A stretch of DNA of 64,000 nucleotides from Oscillospiraceae bacterium. GTDB taxonomy: Bacteria; Bacillota; Clostridia; Oscillospirales; Acutalibacteraceae. Made by a program: the position numbers and the translations under genes. Below, piece by piece: positions 9,471 to 19,329 of the stretch; position 1 is the stretch's first letter, and each line of letters opens with the position of its first letter. The notes below the pieces were generated by a model that ran no database searches, was not told the origin of the DNA, and saw only the letters and a list, made by a program, of their open reading frames with translations. Location of the stretch: assembly GCA_015066565.1 (NCBI GenBank), contig SVOB01000001.1:868001-932000 (forward strand), given 5' to 3'.

Positions 9471-10541
9471 TTAGTCAAATATTTCGTTTATGAGCTTTTG
9501 AGCCTTTTCGTTCAAAAGGTCAAAATCCATAGCGTCAATATAAAATTTTTCAAGCTCGTCGTGGATGGATTTTGCGTTGACAAGCGACATTACCGCTTCG
9601 TCAAGAAGCTCAAGGGAAGCGCGGCGGTTAAACGAAAGCCTTGCCGAATGTTTTTTTATTTCCGAAGCGTTCATAAATCTTTTTGAAAGGATTGATTTTT
9701 CGCCCTTTTCGCTTAAAAGATGAGCGCTGTTTTCCGTAACGAAGCAAAGCCGTTTTTCGGGAATAATCAAGTGGTCGATTTTCTTTTTCGGGTTGGTGAC
9801 GCACGGGCATACCGTTACGTCAAAGCCCGCCTTCACAGCCCTTTTAAAAACGGCTCTTAAAATTCTGTCCGACACAACGCCGTATTCGTCTTCAATAGTG
9901 ATAACCCGGTCGCATCCGTCCTTCAGGGTTTCTTCAAAGAATGTAATTCCCTTAGGCGTAACGGCGCTTAAAAACCTGAACGAAACCCTGCTCTCCCCTT
10001 TTCTGCTTCTGTTTTCAAATTCACGAAGGCAGAGCCTTTCGGTAAAATCCGAAAGCTTTTCGCTTTCAATATGAGGCTCGACAAGTCTTAAACTGTCGTT
10101 AAGAAGAGCCGAATAAGCCTTTAAAAACCTTACGCACCGCTTATGATAAGAGGAACATTCAAAGCTTTTTTCAATAATGGATTCAGTCTTTGAGCGAAGA
10201 AAGCCTCTGTCCCAGCAGTCGCCGAAATTTACAATCTGTTCAACGGCTCCCGGGTATTTCGGCTCAATGACGTGCGGCGAGGTTCCGTCGGCAACGCTTG
10301 TTTTAATTTCGGGAATAATCACCCCGTCAAGAGACGACGGGTCGGACGAGCAGTAAATTCTTTCTGTCTTGTATCCCCTTTTTTCTGCCTCAGCCGCTAT
10401 TCTTTTCATAACCGACGATTTGCCTGTTCCCGGCCCGCCCTTTATTATAAAAAGTCTGCCGTCATATTCGGGAAAATACAGTTCGTCAAAGAGTGAATAA
10501 AAGCCGTTTGCGGTATTAGCGCCTAAAAAATATTTTACCAT
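9471..10541 (-). CDS. P-loop ATPase of the double-ATPase family (PRK06851-like)
   Basis: FIIKGGPGTGKSSVMKRIAAEAEKRGY; CSSDPSSLDGVIIPE; alternative start at 10556. Confidence 0.7.
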   Translation of the reverse strand: MVKYFLGANTANGFYSLFDELYFPEYDGRLFIIKGGPGTGKSSVMKRIAAEAEKRGYKTERIYCSSDPSSLDGVIIPEIKTSVADGTSPHVIEPKYPGAVEQIVNFGDCWDRGFLRSKTESIIEKSFECSSYHKRCVRFLKAYSALLNDSLRLVEPHIESEKLSDFTERLCLREFENRSRKGESRVSFRFLSAVTPKGITFFEETLKDGCDRVITIEDEYGVVSDRILRAVFKRAVKAGFDVTVCPCVTNPKKKIDHLIIPEKRLCFVTENSAHLLSEKGEKSILSKRFMNASEIKKHSARLSFNRRASLELLDEAVMSLVNAKSIHDELEKFYIDAMDFDLLNEKAQKLINEIFD

Positions 10542-10606
10542 TTTTTTCGCCTCCAAAATATGTTCTGCCCATTATATTCAAAAACAAAGCCATTTGTTAA
10601 AATAGT

Positions 10607-10635
10607 TTGACTTTGTTTTAACAATGTAATATAAT
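10607..10635 (+). promoter_or_regulatory. Sigma-70-type promoter of fba
   Basis: TTGACT-17 nt-TATAAT. Confidence 0.75.
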
Positions 10636-10665
10636 ATCTTCAGTAAATTTTTAGGAGATGATTTT

Positions 10666-11601
10666 ATGCCATTGGTTACAACAACCGAAATGTTCAAAAA
10701 GGCTTATGAGGGCGGCTATTCGATAGGAGCTTTCAACGTAAATAATATGGAGATTATCCAGGGTATTACCCGCGCGGCTAAGAAGCTTAACGCTCCCGTT
10801 ATTCTTCAGGTTTCCGCAGGCGCAAGAAAATACGCTTCTCACGGTTATCTCTACGCTATGGTTAAGGCTGCCGCTGACGAAACAGGTCTTCCTATTGCTC
10901 TTCACCTTGACCACGGCCCCGATTTTGAAACCTGCAAAAGCTGTATTGACGGCGGTTTCACTTCAGTTATGATTGACGGCAGCTCGCTTCCCTATGAGGA
11001 AAACGTTGCTCTTACCAAAAAGGTAGTTGAATATGCACACGCTCACGGCGTTGTTGTTGAGGGCGAGCTCGGAACTCTTGCAGGCGTTGAAGACGACGTT
11101 GTTGTTGAAGAGGGTCACGAAAGCTATACAAATCCCGACCAGGTAGTCGACTTTGTTACAAGAACAGGCGTTGATTCATTGGCAATCGCTATCGGCACAT
11201 CACACGGCGCTTATAAATTCAAGCCCGGCCAGAAGCCGCAGCTTCGTTTCGACATTCTTGAAGAGGTCGGCAAACGCCTTCCCGGTTTCCCGATTGTTCT
11301 TCACGGCGCAAGCTCGGTTAACCAGGACCACATCAAGACCATTAACGAGTTCGGCGGCGAAATGCCAGACGCTATCGGTATTCCCGAGGATATGCTCAGA
11401 AAGGCTTCTTCAATGGCGGTCTGCAAGATTAACGTTGACTCCGATATCCGTATCGCTATGACAGCGGCTCTGAGAAAGCACCTTGCAGAGAACCCGAAGG
11501 ACTTTGACCCGAGAAAATATCTCACACCCGCAAGAAACGCTATCGAAGAGGTTGTTGCTCATAAGATTGACGTTGTTTTCGGTTGTAAGGACAAGGCGTA
11601 A
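10666..11601 (+). CDS. fba: Class II fructose-bisphosphate aldolase
   Basis: 311 aa; IALHLDHGPDFETCKSCIDGGFTSVMIDGS, VLHGASSV. Confidence 0.95.
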   Translation: MPLVTTTEMFKKAYEGGYSIGAFNVNNMEIIQGITRAAKKLNAPVILQVSAGARKYASHGYLYAMVKAAADETGLPIALHLDHGPDFETCKSCIDGGFTSVMIDGSSLPYEENVALTKKVVEYAHAHGVVVEGELGTLAGVEDDVVVEEGHESYTNPDQVVDFVTRTGVDSLAIAIGTSHGAYKFKPGQKPQLRFDILEEVGKRLPGFPIVLHGASSVNQDHIKTINEFGGEMPDAIGIPEDMLRKASSMAVCKINVDSDIRIAMTAALRKHLAENPKDFDPRKYLTPARNAIEEVVAHKIDVVFGCKDKA

Positions 11602-11621
11602 TTAAATAAAATAACCAAATT

Positions 11622-11650
11622 GGGACGCTTCTTTTTGGAAGCGTCCCTTT
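11622..11650 (+). terminator. Intrinsic terminator of fba
   Basis: gggacgcttc-tttttg-gaagcgtccc then T-rich. Confidence 0.85.
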
Positions 11651-11659
11651 CATTTTTTC

Positions 11660-11688
11660 TTGATATATCGACATTGTTTTAGTATAAT
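11660..11688 (+). promoter_or_regulatory. Sigma-70-type promoter
   Basis: TTGATA-17 nt-TATAAT. Confidence 0.7.
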
Positions 11689-11715
11689 TAATATATATAA
11701 CAACTTGGAGATACT

Positions 11716-12831
11716 ATGGAATACAATTTAACCGTACCTACTCTTTTAGGGCTTGAAAAGCCGATTGCCGACGAGCTTAAGAGTTTAGGCGCCGAAAACG
11801 TTACAAGTGAAAACGGGCGTGTTTTCTTTACGGGCGACGAAAGAATGATAGCGCGAACAAATATCTGTTCACGCTTTTCCGAAAGAGTTCAGATTCTTGT
11901 CGGCTCATTCACCGCAAAGAGCTTTGAAGAGCTTTTTGAAGGCACAAAGGCTCTTGAATGGGAAAATTTCATCGGCAAAACCGACGCCTTTCCCGTTAAG
12001 GGCTATTCGGTTTCGTCAACTCTTTTCAGCGTTCGCGACTGCCAGTCGATTATAAAAAAGGCTGTTGTCGAAAGGCTTAAAAGCAAATACAATATAGAAT
12101 GGTTTGAAGAAACGGGAAGCATTTATCAGATTCAGTTTTCCGTAATGAAAGACAGGGTGCTTCTGCTTATTGACACGTCGGGCACGGCGCTTCACAAGAG
12201 AGGCTACCGCCTTAGCGCAAACGAAGCGCCGATAAAGGAAACCCTCGCCGCTTCCCTTTGTTATTTTTCACGTCTTCGGCCGTACCATAAGCTTTATGAC
12301 CCTATGTGCGGAAGCGGTACGATTCTTATTGAGGGCGCGCTTATGGCTCACAACATAGCACCCGGACTTAACCGTAATTTTTCAGCCGAAAGATTTTCTT
12401 TTATTGAAAGAAACATCTGGGACGAGGAAAGAGAACGGGCAAGGGACAAAATAAAACACTGTGAAGATTTTCACGCTTACGGAAGCGATATTGATAAAAA
12501 CGCCCTGTCCTTTGCGAGAGAAAACGCCAAGAGAGCGGGAGTTGAAAAATATATTGACTTTTCATTAAAGAATGTCAGCGAATTTTCGCCCTCAACCGAA
12601 AGAGGAACGGTCATAACCAATCCACCGTACGGCGAAAGACTTATGGAAAACGGCGAGGTTGACGAATTATACCGTATTCTCGGAAAAGCCTTTGTTCAGA
12701 AACACGGCTTCAGCTATTCGGTAATAACCCCTCACGAAAATTTTGAACAGCTTTTCGGAAGAGAGGCGGACAAACGCAGGAAGCTTTACAACGGAATGAT
12801 TAAATGTCAGTTATATATGTATTTTAAATGA
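11716..12831 (+). CDS. THUMP-domain class I SAM-dependent RNA methyltransferase (RlmL N-terminal-like)
   Basis: 371 aa; DPMCGSGTILIEGALMAHNIAPG, NPPYGERL. Confidence 0.93.
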   Translation: MEYNLTVPTLLGLEKPIADELKSLGAENVTSENGRVFFTGDERMIARTNICSRFSERVQILVGSFTAKSFEELFEGTKALEWENFIGKTDAFPVKGYSVSSTLFSVRDCQSIIKKAVVERLKSKYNIEWFEETGSIYQIQFSVMKDRVLLLIDTSGTALHKRGYRLSANEAPIKETLAASLCYFSRLRPYHKLYDPMCGSGTILIEGALMAHNIAPGLNRNFSAERFSFIERNIWDEERERARDKIKHCEDFHAYGSDIDKNALSFARENAKRAGVEKYIDFSLKNVSEFSPSTERGTVITNPPYGERLMENGEVDELYRILGKAFVQKHGFSYSVITPHENFEQLFGREADKRRKLYNGMIKCQLYMYFK

Positions 12832-12847
12832 AAGGGAGAAATGAAAA

Positions 12848-13801
12848 ATGAAACACGTTTTTATTGTCAACCCGAAATCAGGTAAGGGTAAGGTTCTTGA
12901 GTTCATAAAGCCCAGAATTGAGCAATACGCCTTAGACCACCCCGAGCTTGAAATTGAAACTCACATTACCACCGCGCCGTATGAGGGCATAACCTATGTA
13001 AAGGAAAGAGCCAAAAGCGGCGAGCACATCCGTTTTTACGCCTGCGGCGGCGACGGAACTCTTTTTGAGGTTATTAACGGCGCCTACCTTTATCCCGACA
13101 CAACCGAGGTTGCGGTTATTCCTTTAGGCAGCGGCAACGACTTTATCCGTCTTTTCGGAAAGGCGAGCGAAATGACAAATATTGACGACCATGTAAACGG
13201 CACGCCGATAAAGCTCGACCTCATCCGCTGCGGCGACAAAATCGCAATTAACCAGTGTTCAATGGGAATTGACGCCGAGGTTTGCGCAAAGCAGGTCTAT
13301 TTCAAGAAGCTGCCGCTTATATCAGGTGAAATGGCTTATACCTTTGCGCTTGTTTACTGCCTTTTCAAAAAGCTTAAGAGCAATTTCAAGGTCTATGTTG
13401 ACGACAAGCTTGTAATTGAAGATTCAATGCTCTTTTCCCTCTGCGGTAACTCACGCTGGTACGGTGGCGGCTACAAGGGCGCTCCGCTTGCTATTCCCGA
13501 CGACGGACTGCTCGATATGATTCTTGTTAAAAGCAAGGTTTCCCGCCTTAAGCTTGCCTCTCTTATGGGAAAATATAAAAAAGGCGAGCATCTTGACTGG
13601 GATATAACAACCTTTATGAGAGGAAAGAAGCTTCATATCGAAAGCGAAAAGCCGGCGGCGGTCAATGTTGACGGCGAATGCGAATACGTCACCGAGGCTA
13701 CCTTTGAAATTATCGAAAAGGGAATTACCTTTGTTGTTCCTAAAAATTCAACCTATTTTGAGGACAGAAAAAGCGGAAAAATCTCAGGCGAGAGAAAATA
13801 A
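12848..13801 (+). CDS. Diacylglycerol/lipid kinase family protein (YegS/DgkB-like)
   Basis: 317 aa; VNPKSGKGK, CGGDGTLFEVINGAY, PLGSGNDFIRLFG. Confidence 0.93.
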   Translation: MKHVFIVNPKSGKGKVLEFIKPRIEQYALDHPELEIETHITTAPYEGITYVKERAKSGEHIRFYACGGDGTLFEVINGAYLYPDTTEVAVIPLGSGNDFIRLFGKASEMTNIDDHVNGTPIKLDLIRCGDKIAINQCSMGIDAEVCAKQVYFKKLPLISGEMAYTFALVYCLFKKLKSNFKVYVDDKLVIEDSMLFSLCGNSRWYGGGYKGAPLAIPDDGLLDMILVKSKVSRLKLASLMGKYKKGEHLDWDITTFMRGKKLHIESEKPAAVNVDGECEYVTEATFEIIEKGITFVVPKNSTYFEDRKSGKISGERK

Positions 13802-13888
13802 GCGCTATTATATAATGTAATATCAATTGAACATATTGTCTAAAATGCAGGGCAGAATGTATCTATCCTGCATATTTTTTATCAAAAA

Positions 13889-13960
13889 TGTATAAATATG
13901 CAAATTTATGCAACTTTTTTGCATTTTTTACTTGACATTATGCATATTTAGTGATAAATT
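13889..13960 (+). promoter_or_regulatory. Promoter (TTGACA-17-TAAATT, 13932-13960) with possible ArgR-type boxes upstream
   Basis: tgtataaatatgca (13889-13902) fits TGNATN4ATNCA; overlapping tgcaaatttatgca; further tgcatatttagtga within the promoter spacer. Confidence 0.5.
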
Positions 13961-14006
13961 ATACGCAAGTTCAAACCAAACAAACAAATTTCAGGAGGAA
14001 ACAGAA

Positions 14007-14798
14007 ATGAAAAACAAAAAAATAATTGCTATCGTTTTAGCAGCAGTACTCGTTATCTCGGTTGGCGTTCTCGCCGCTTGCACAAAGAACGGCGGAACCG
14101 ATGAACCGTCAACAGAGCCCGTAAGCAACACTGAGGTTAAGACACTGACAATGGCGACTAACGCATCTTTTCCGCCCTATGAATTCTACGAAGGCGAAAA
14201 GATTGTCGGTATCGACGCTGAAATCGCAGGTCTTATTGCCGAGAAGCTCGGTATGGAGCTTGTAATCGAAGACGTTGAATTCAAGACCATCATCCCCGGT
14301 GTTCAGTCAGGCAAATATGATATGGGTATGGCAGGCATGACAGTAACTGATGAGCGTCTTGAAAGCGTTAACTTCTCCGACACCTATGCAAAGGGCGTTC
14401 AGGTTGTTATCGTTAAAGAAGGCGGCGACATCAAATCACTTGACGACCTTGAAGGCAAAATGATTGGCGTTCAGGAAGCTACAACAGGCGACATCTACGC
14501 TTCTGACGAGTTCGGCGACGACCACGTTACAAAGTATGCTAACGGCGCTCTTGCAGTTCAGGCACTTAATGCAGGCAAGGTTGACTGCGTTATTATCGAC
14601 AATGAGCCCGCTAAGAATTACGTTGAAGCTAACGAAGGCCTTGAAATTCTTGACACAGAATACACTGTTGAGGATTACGCTATCTGCTTCGCAAAAGAGA
14701 ACACAGAGCTTCAGGAAGCTGTAAACGGCGCTCTTAAAGAGCTCATAGCTGACGGCTCCGTTCAGAAAATTATTGACAAATACATTCCCGCTGAATAA
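14007..14798 (+). CDS. Amino-acid ABC transporter substrate-binding lipoprotein
   Basis: MKNKKIIAIVLAAVLVISVGVLAACTKNGG lipobox; ASFPPYEFYEGEKIVGIDAEIAGLIAEKL; caggagg RBS. Track start 13908 is an N-terminal over-extension. Confidence 0.95.
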   Translation: MKNKKIIAIVLAAVLVISVGVLAACTKNGGTDEPSTEPVSNTEVKTLTMATNASFPPYEFYEGEKIVGIDAEIAGLIAEKLGMELVIEDVEFKTIIPGVQSGKYDMGMAGMTVTDERLESVNFSDTYAKGVQVVIVKEGGDIKSLDDLEGKMIGVQEATTGDIYASDEFGDDHVTKYANGALAVQALNAGKVDCVIIDNEPAKNYVEANEGLEILDTEYTVEDYAICFAKENTELQEAVNGALKELIADGSVQKIIDKYIPAE

Positions 14799-14869
14799 AA
14801 TTAATTAAAAACTTCAGTCAAGGGCAGCGTATGCACTGCCCTTGATTTTGGGTGTAAAGGGGTTTTAAC

Positions 14870-15601
14870 GTGCCTATTCTTTTAAGCTTATCAAGGGACT
14901 TTGAGCTCGCCTTTCTGAAAGACGACAGGTATAAGCTGTTCATTACAGGATTTGTAAACACGCTTAAAATAACCGCCGGTGCGCTTGTTCTCGGTATTGT
15001 TATCGGTATATTAGTTGCGGCGGTGCGCTCTTCCTTTGACAAGAATTCCGAAACATTGAAAATGCGCGGTGGCCTCGGCTACGGCGTGCTGAGTGTGCTC
15101 AATTCAATATGCAAGGTCTACCTGACGGTAATCAGGGGAACTCCTGTAGTTGTTCAGCTTCTGATTATGTATTTTGTTATATTCAGAGCTTCAAAAAACG
15201 GCGTGCTTATCGGCATTCTCGCATTCGGTATAAACTCGGGAGCGTACGTTGCCGAAATCTTCCGCGCTGGTATTATGTCAATTGACAACGGCCAGTTTGA
15301 AGCAGGCAGAAGCCTTGGTTTTAACTACATTCAGACGATGCGCTACATAATTATTCCCCAGATGTTCAAGGCGGTTCTTCCAACCCTTCTCAACGAATTT
15401 ATTGCCCTTCTTAAAGAGACCTCCGTTGCGGGATACGTCGGTGTAAAGGACCTGACAAAAGCGGCGGACAACGTTGCAGGATTGACATATAAATATGTGC
15501 TTCCGTTGACAGCCGTTGCGTTGACCTATCTTATAACGGTAATGATTCTGTCCTCGCTTGTAGGAAAGCTTGAAAGGAGGCTTCGTAAGAGTGAACGATA
15601 A
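14870..15601 (+). CDS. Amino-acid ABC transporter permease
   Basis: 243 aa; [19 protein letters not shown]...[27 protein letters not shown]. Confidence 0.95.
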   Translation: MPILLSLSRDFELAFLKDDRYKLFITGFVNTLKITAGALVLGIVIGILVAAVRSSFDKNSETLKMRGGLGYGVLSVLNSICKVYLTVIRGTPVVVQLLIMYFVIFRASKNGVLIGILAFGINSGAYVAEIFRAGIMSIDNGQFEAGRSLGFNYIQTMRYIIIPQMFKAVLPTLLNEFIALLKETSVAGYVGVKDLTKAADNVAGLTYKYVLPLTAVALTYLITVMILSSLVGKLERRLRKSER

Positions 15602-16334
15602 TGTTTTAATCTCTGTAAAAGACCTCAAGAAGCACTACACCGACGGCACCGTAAGAGCGCTTGACGGTATCAACTGTGAAATCGACAAGGGCGAGGTTGT
15701 TGTTATCGTAGGTCCGTCGGGAAGCGGTAAAAGCACCTTTTTACGCTCTTTAAACCTTCTTGAAATCCCCACCTCGGGTCAGATTTTCTTTGAGGGCGTA
15801 GACATTACCGATAAAAAGGTAAATATCAACACTCACCGCCAGAAAATGGGAATGGTTTTTCAGCATTTTAACCTTTTCCCGAATATGACGGTACTTAAAA
15901 ATATGACTATCGCGCCGACCACCTTATTGGGAATAAGCAAGCAGGACGCCGAAAAAAGGGCGTATGAGCTTCTTGAAAAGGTAGGTCTTAAGGACAGGGC
16001 GGACGCTTATCCGAATCAGCTTTCGGGCGGTCAGAAGCAGCGTATTGCCATAGTCCGCGCGCTTTGTATGAACCCCGACGTTATGCTCTTCGACGAGCCG
16101 ACCTCGGCTCTCGACCCCGAAATGGTCGGCGAAGTGCTTGACGTTATGAAAAATCTTGCCAAAGACGGTATGACGATGGTCGTCGTAACCCACGAAATGG
16201 GCTTCGCGCGTGAGGTAGGCTCAAGGGTTATCTTTATGGACGGCGGCGTCATAGTTGAAGAGAATACTCCCGAAGAGTTTTTCTCGAACCCTCAATCCGA
16301 GCGATTGAAGGACTTTCTCTCAAAGGTACTGTAG
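15591..16334 (+). CDS. Amino-acid ABC transporter ATP-binding protein
   Basis: [33 protein letters not shown]; likely GTG start at 15591 after aaaggagg, overlapping the permease stop. Confidence 0.95.
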   Translation: MNDNVLISVKDLKKHYTDGTVRALDGINCEIDKGEVVVIVGPSGSGKSTFLRSLNLLEIPTSGQIFFEGVDITDKKVNINTHRQKMGMVFQHFNLFPNMTVLKNMTIAPTTLLGISKQDAEKRAYELLEKVGLKDRADAYPNQLSGGQKQRIAIVRALCMNPDVMLFDEPTSALDPEMVGEVLDVMKNLAKDGMTMVVVTHEMGFAREVGSRVIFMDGGVIVEENTPEEFFSNPQSERLKDFLSKVL

Positions 16335-16368
16335 GATTTTTCCTTACTGTTCCTCATATTTGTTGCCG

Positions 16369-16397
16369 GCAACCGTAAACTTTAAGTTTGCGGTTGC
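16369..16397 (+). terminator. Intrinsic terminator
   Basis: gcaaccgtaaac-tttaa-gtttgcggttgc then ttttta. Confidence 0.85.
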
Positions 16398-16469
16398 TTT
16401 TTATTGCGTTTTCTACAGTAATATGGTATTATATAATATATATGTAAATTTCTGATGGAAGTGGGTTTT

Positions 16470-17249
16470 ATGTCAGTTAAAAGAATCGTAGTCAAGGTCG
16501 GAACTTCGTCTTTGACCCATAAAAACGGCAAAACCAATATTAGAAGAATAAACGAGCTTATCAGCGTGCTTTCGGATATTGCGAATTCGGGAGTTGAAAT
16601 CTGCTTCGTTTCGTCAGGCGCCATAGGCGTTGGCGTCGGAAAGCTCGGGCTTAAGGAAAGACCTACCGACACCGAGGGCCGTCAGGCGGCTTCAAGCATA
16701 GGTCAGTGTGAGCTTATGTTCATTTATGACAAGTTCTTTTCCGAATATAACCACACAATCGGTCAGCTTCTTATTACAAAGAGCGACGTCGACAGCGACG
16801 AAAGAAGGCATAACCTTATAAACACCTTCAACAAGCTTTTTGAATTCGGAGCAATTCCCGTTGTAAACGAAAACGACAGTATTGCGGTTGACGAAATTGT
16901 CTACGGCGATAACGATAACCTGTCTGCTATTGTCGCTAAGCTCATAAACGCCGATTTGCTTGTAATACTGACCGACGCTGACGGGCTTTTCGATAAAAAC
17001 CCGAATGAATTTGATGACGCAAAGCTCATTTCCGAGGTTGATAAGATAGATGAAAAAATCATTTCCATAGCCTCCCCCAACGGCTCGTTTTTAGGCACGG
17101 GCGGTATGGCGACAAAGGTTCAGGCGGCGAAGGTTACAACCGAAGCGGGTATCGACACCGTTGTTATGAACGGTAACGACCCGAAAAAGCTTTATGACCT
17201 TCTCGAAGGCAAGACAGTCGGAACGTTATTCAAGGCGGTGAAGAAATGA
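16470..17249 (+). CDS. proB: Glutamate 5-kinase
   Basis: MSVKRIVVKVGTSSLTHKNG; VVNENDSIAVDE. Confidence 0.96.
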   Translation: MSVKRIVVKVGTSSLTHKNGKTNIRRINELISVLSDIANSGVEICFVSSGAIGVGVGKLGLKERPTDTEGRQAASSIGQCELMFIYDKFFSEYNHTIGQLLITKSDVDSDERRHNLINTFNKLFEFGAIPVVNENDSIAVDEIVYGDNDNLSAIVAKLINADLLVILTDADGLFDKNPNEFDDAKLISEVDKIDEKIISIASPNGSFLGTGGMATKVQAAKVTTEAGIDTVVMNGNDPKKLYDLLEGKTVGTLFKAVKK

Positions 17250-18490
17250 AAACTGTTTATGAATTAGGAAAAGGCGCAAAGGAAGCCTCGCGATTTTTAG
17301 CCGTCGCTTCCACTGAGGATAAAAACAGAGCGCTTTTGTCAATCGCTTCGGCGCTTGAGGAAAACTGTGAAAAAATACTTGAAAAGAACAGAATAGATAT
17401 GGAAGCCGCAAAGAACAGCGGTATCAACCCAACCATGCTCGACAGACTTCTTCTTACGAAAGAGCGAATCAAGGGTATGGCTGACGGCGTAAGAGAGGTT
17501 GTTTCTCTCCCCGACCCTGTCGGAAGAACTCTCGACAGCGTGACAAGACCGAACGGACTTGAAATAACGAAGGTCAGCGTTCCCATTGGCGTTATTGCGG
17601 TTATTTTTGAAGCAAGACCGAACGTCACGTCAGACGCCGCTTCACTTTGTCTTAAGGCGGGTAACTGCGTAATTCTCCGTGGCGGTAAGGAAGCGATAAA
17701 CTCCAATACCGAAATAGCCCTCGTTATGAGAAACGCTGTTAAAAAGGTCGGTTTCCCCGAGGACTGCATAAATTTTGTTGAGGACGTTTCAAGACAGAGC
17801 GCAACTGACCTTATGACCCTCAACGAATTTGTTGACGTGCTTATCCCGAGGGGCGGCGCGGGGCTTATTCAGGCTTGCGTAAAGAACGCAACCGTTCCCG
17901 TAATCGAAACCGGCACGGGAAACTGTCATATTTACGTTGATAAAAGCGCCGATATTGAAATGGCGGCGAAAATCGTCTTTAACGCAAAGACCTCACGCCC
18001 GTCAGTCTGTAATGCGGCTGAAAGTCTTTTGATTCATAAGGACATTATCTCCTCTGCCCTGCCGATAATAAAGAAACGGCTTGACGAAAAGGACGTAACT
18101 CTTCACGGCGACGAAACATCAAGAAAAATCTGTCCCGATATTCTTCCCGCAACCGACGAGGACTGGGGAAAGGAATATTTGAGCTTCGATATGTCGGTCA
18201 AGTGCGTTGAAAGCACCGAGGAAGCGATTGACTGGATTTATAAATACGGCACAAAGCACAGCGAATCTATTATTACCGAGGATAAAGCCGAAGCCGAAAA
18301 ATTCTTAAATAACGTTGACGCGGCGGCGGTTTATCACAACGCAAGCACCCGTTTTACCGACGGCGGAGTTTTCGGTCTGGGCGCTGAAATCGGTATTTCA
18401 ACCCAGAAGCTTCATGCAAGAGGCCCGTTAGGTCTTAACGAGCTGACAAGTATGAAATTCGTTGTCCGCGGCGACGGACAAATCAGATAG
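17246..18490 (+). CDS. proA: Glutamate-5-semialdehyde dehydrogenase
   Basis: 414 aa; VIFEARPNVTSDAASLCLKAGNCVILRGGKEA; overlaps proB by 4 nt. Confidence 0.97.
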   Translation: MKTVYELGKGAKEASRFLAVASTEDKNRALLSIASALEENCEKILEKNRIDMEAAKNSGINPTMLDRLLLTKERIKGMADGVREVVSLPDPVGRTLDSVTRPNGLEITKVSVPIGVIAVIFEARPNVTSDAASLCLKAGNCVILRGGKEAINSNTEIALVMRNAVKKVGFPEDCINFVEDVSRQSATDLMTLNEFVDVLIPRGGAGLIQACVKNATVPVIETGTGNCHIYVDKSADIEMAAKIVFNAKTSRPSVCNAAESLLIHKDIISSALPIIKKRLDEKDVTLHGDETSRKICPDILPATDEDWGKEYLSFDMSVKCVESTEEAIDWIYKYGTKHSESIITEDKAEAEKFLNNVDAAAVYHNASTRFTDGGVFGLGAEIGISTQKLHARGPLGLNELTSMKFVVRGDGQIR

Positions 18491-18501
18491 AGGTGTAAAA
18501 A

Positions 18502-19329
18502 ATGAGCGAAACTGCTACTCAAAAAAAACATTTCAGAACTCATAAATGGGCTTTCCCCGTAGGACTTCTCATAGTTCTTCTTGCGGTAATAGGGCTTGTT
18601 TTCATAATAGTTTCTTCCGTTAAGGGCATAAGCAAGGCTTTTGACAATTCAAAACAGCTTGAAGAATACAACACGCTTCTTCGCCCCGTTGTCATGAACG
18701 ACCCCGCGACCTTTGACGACGTTACTTTAGCCGATAAACAACAGCTTACGGATATAGCAATATGGTCAATTCTTTCCGACGAGCTAACTCCCCAGAAATA
18801 CGAATATACCGACGACGGAATGGTTATTCCCGCAAAGGATGTTGAAGATAAATTTCACGAGTTGTTCGGGTCTCAGACGGAGGCGAGCCACTCAACCATT
18901 GAAGGCTACGGCTACACGTTCACCTATGACTCGGACGCCGAAAACTACACTATTCCGCTTACGGGTATTGTTCCCGTTTACACCCCGAGAGTTGTTGACA
19001 TAAGCAAAAAGGGCTCTGCCGTAATTCTCACCGTAGGGCTTCTTGCGGGTAACGAATGGGCTCAGACAGCCGACGGCGATATGATAGCTCCCGAGCCCGA
19101 CAAATATTTAAGAGTAACTCTCAGAACCGACAAGGACGGCTCTGACTATATAAGCGCTATCCAGGGCACTGACGCTCCCGAAACAGTTACCACAGCCGAG
19201 CCGCTGACGGTAGCAGAGGACGCAACGGTTCTTATTTCAACAACAGCAGCCTCCGAGGATAAAACAACCGAAGAGAGCGAAAAAGACGAAAGCACAAAAG
19301 AAAGCACCACCGCTTCGGAGGAGAATTAA
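18502..19329 (+). CDS. Single-pass membrane protein with extracellular domain, unknown function
   Basis: 275 aa; one N-terminal TM, Thr/Ser/Glu-rich C-terminal tail. Confidence 0.7.
   Translation: MSETATQKKHFRTHKWAFPVGLLIVLLAVIGLVFIIVSSVKGISKAFDNSKQLEEYNTLLRPVVMNDPATFDDVTLADKQQLTDIAIWSILSDELTPQKYEYTDDGMVIPAKDVEDKFHELFGSQTEASHSTIEGYGYTFTYDSDAENYTIPLTGIVPVYTPRVVDISKKGSAVILTVGLLAGNEWAQTADGDMIAPEPDKYLRVTLRTDKDGSDYISAIQGTDAPETVTTAEPLTVAEDATVLISTTAASEDKTTEESEKDESTKESTTASEEN

Noticed and set aside
13908-14006. N-terminal extension of the substrate-binding protein
   Set aside because: Overlaps the promoter; the RBS and lipoprotein signal peptide place the start at 14007.
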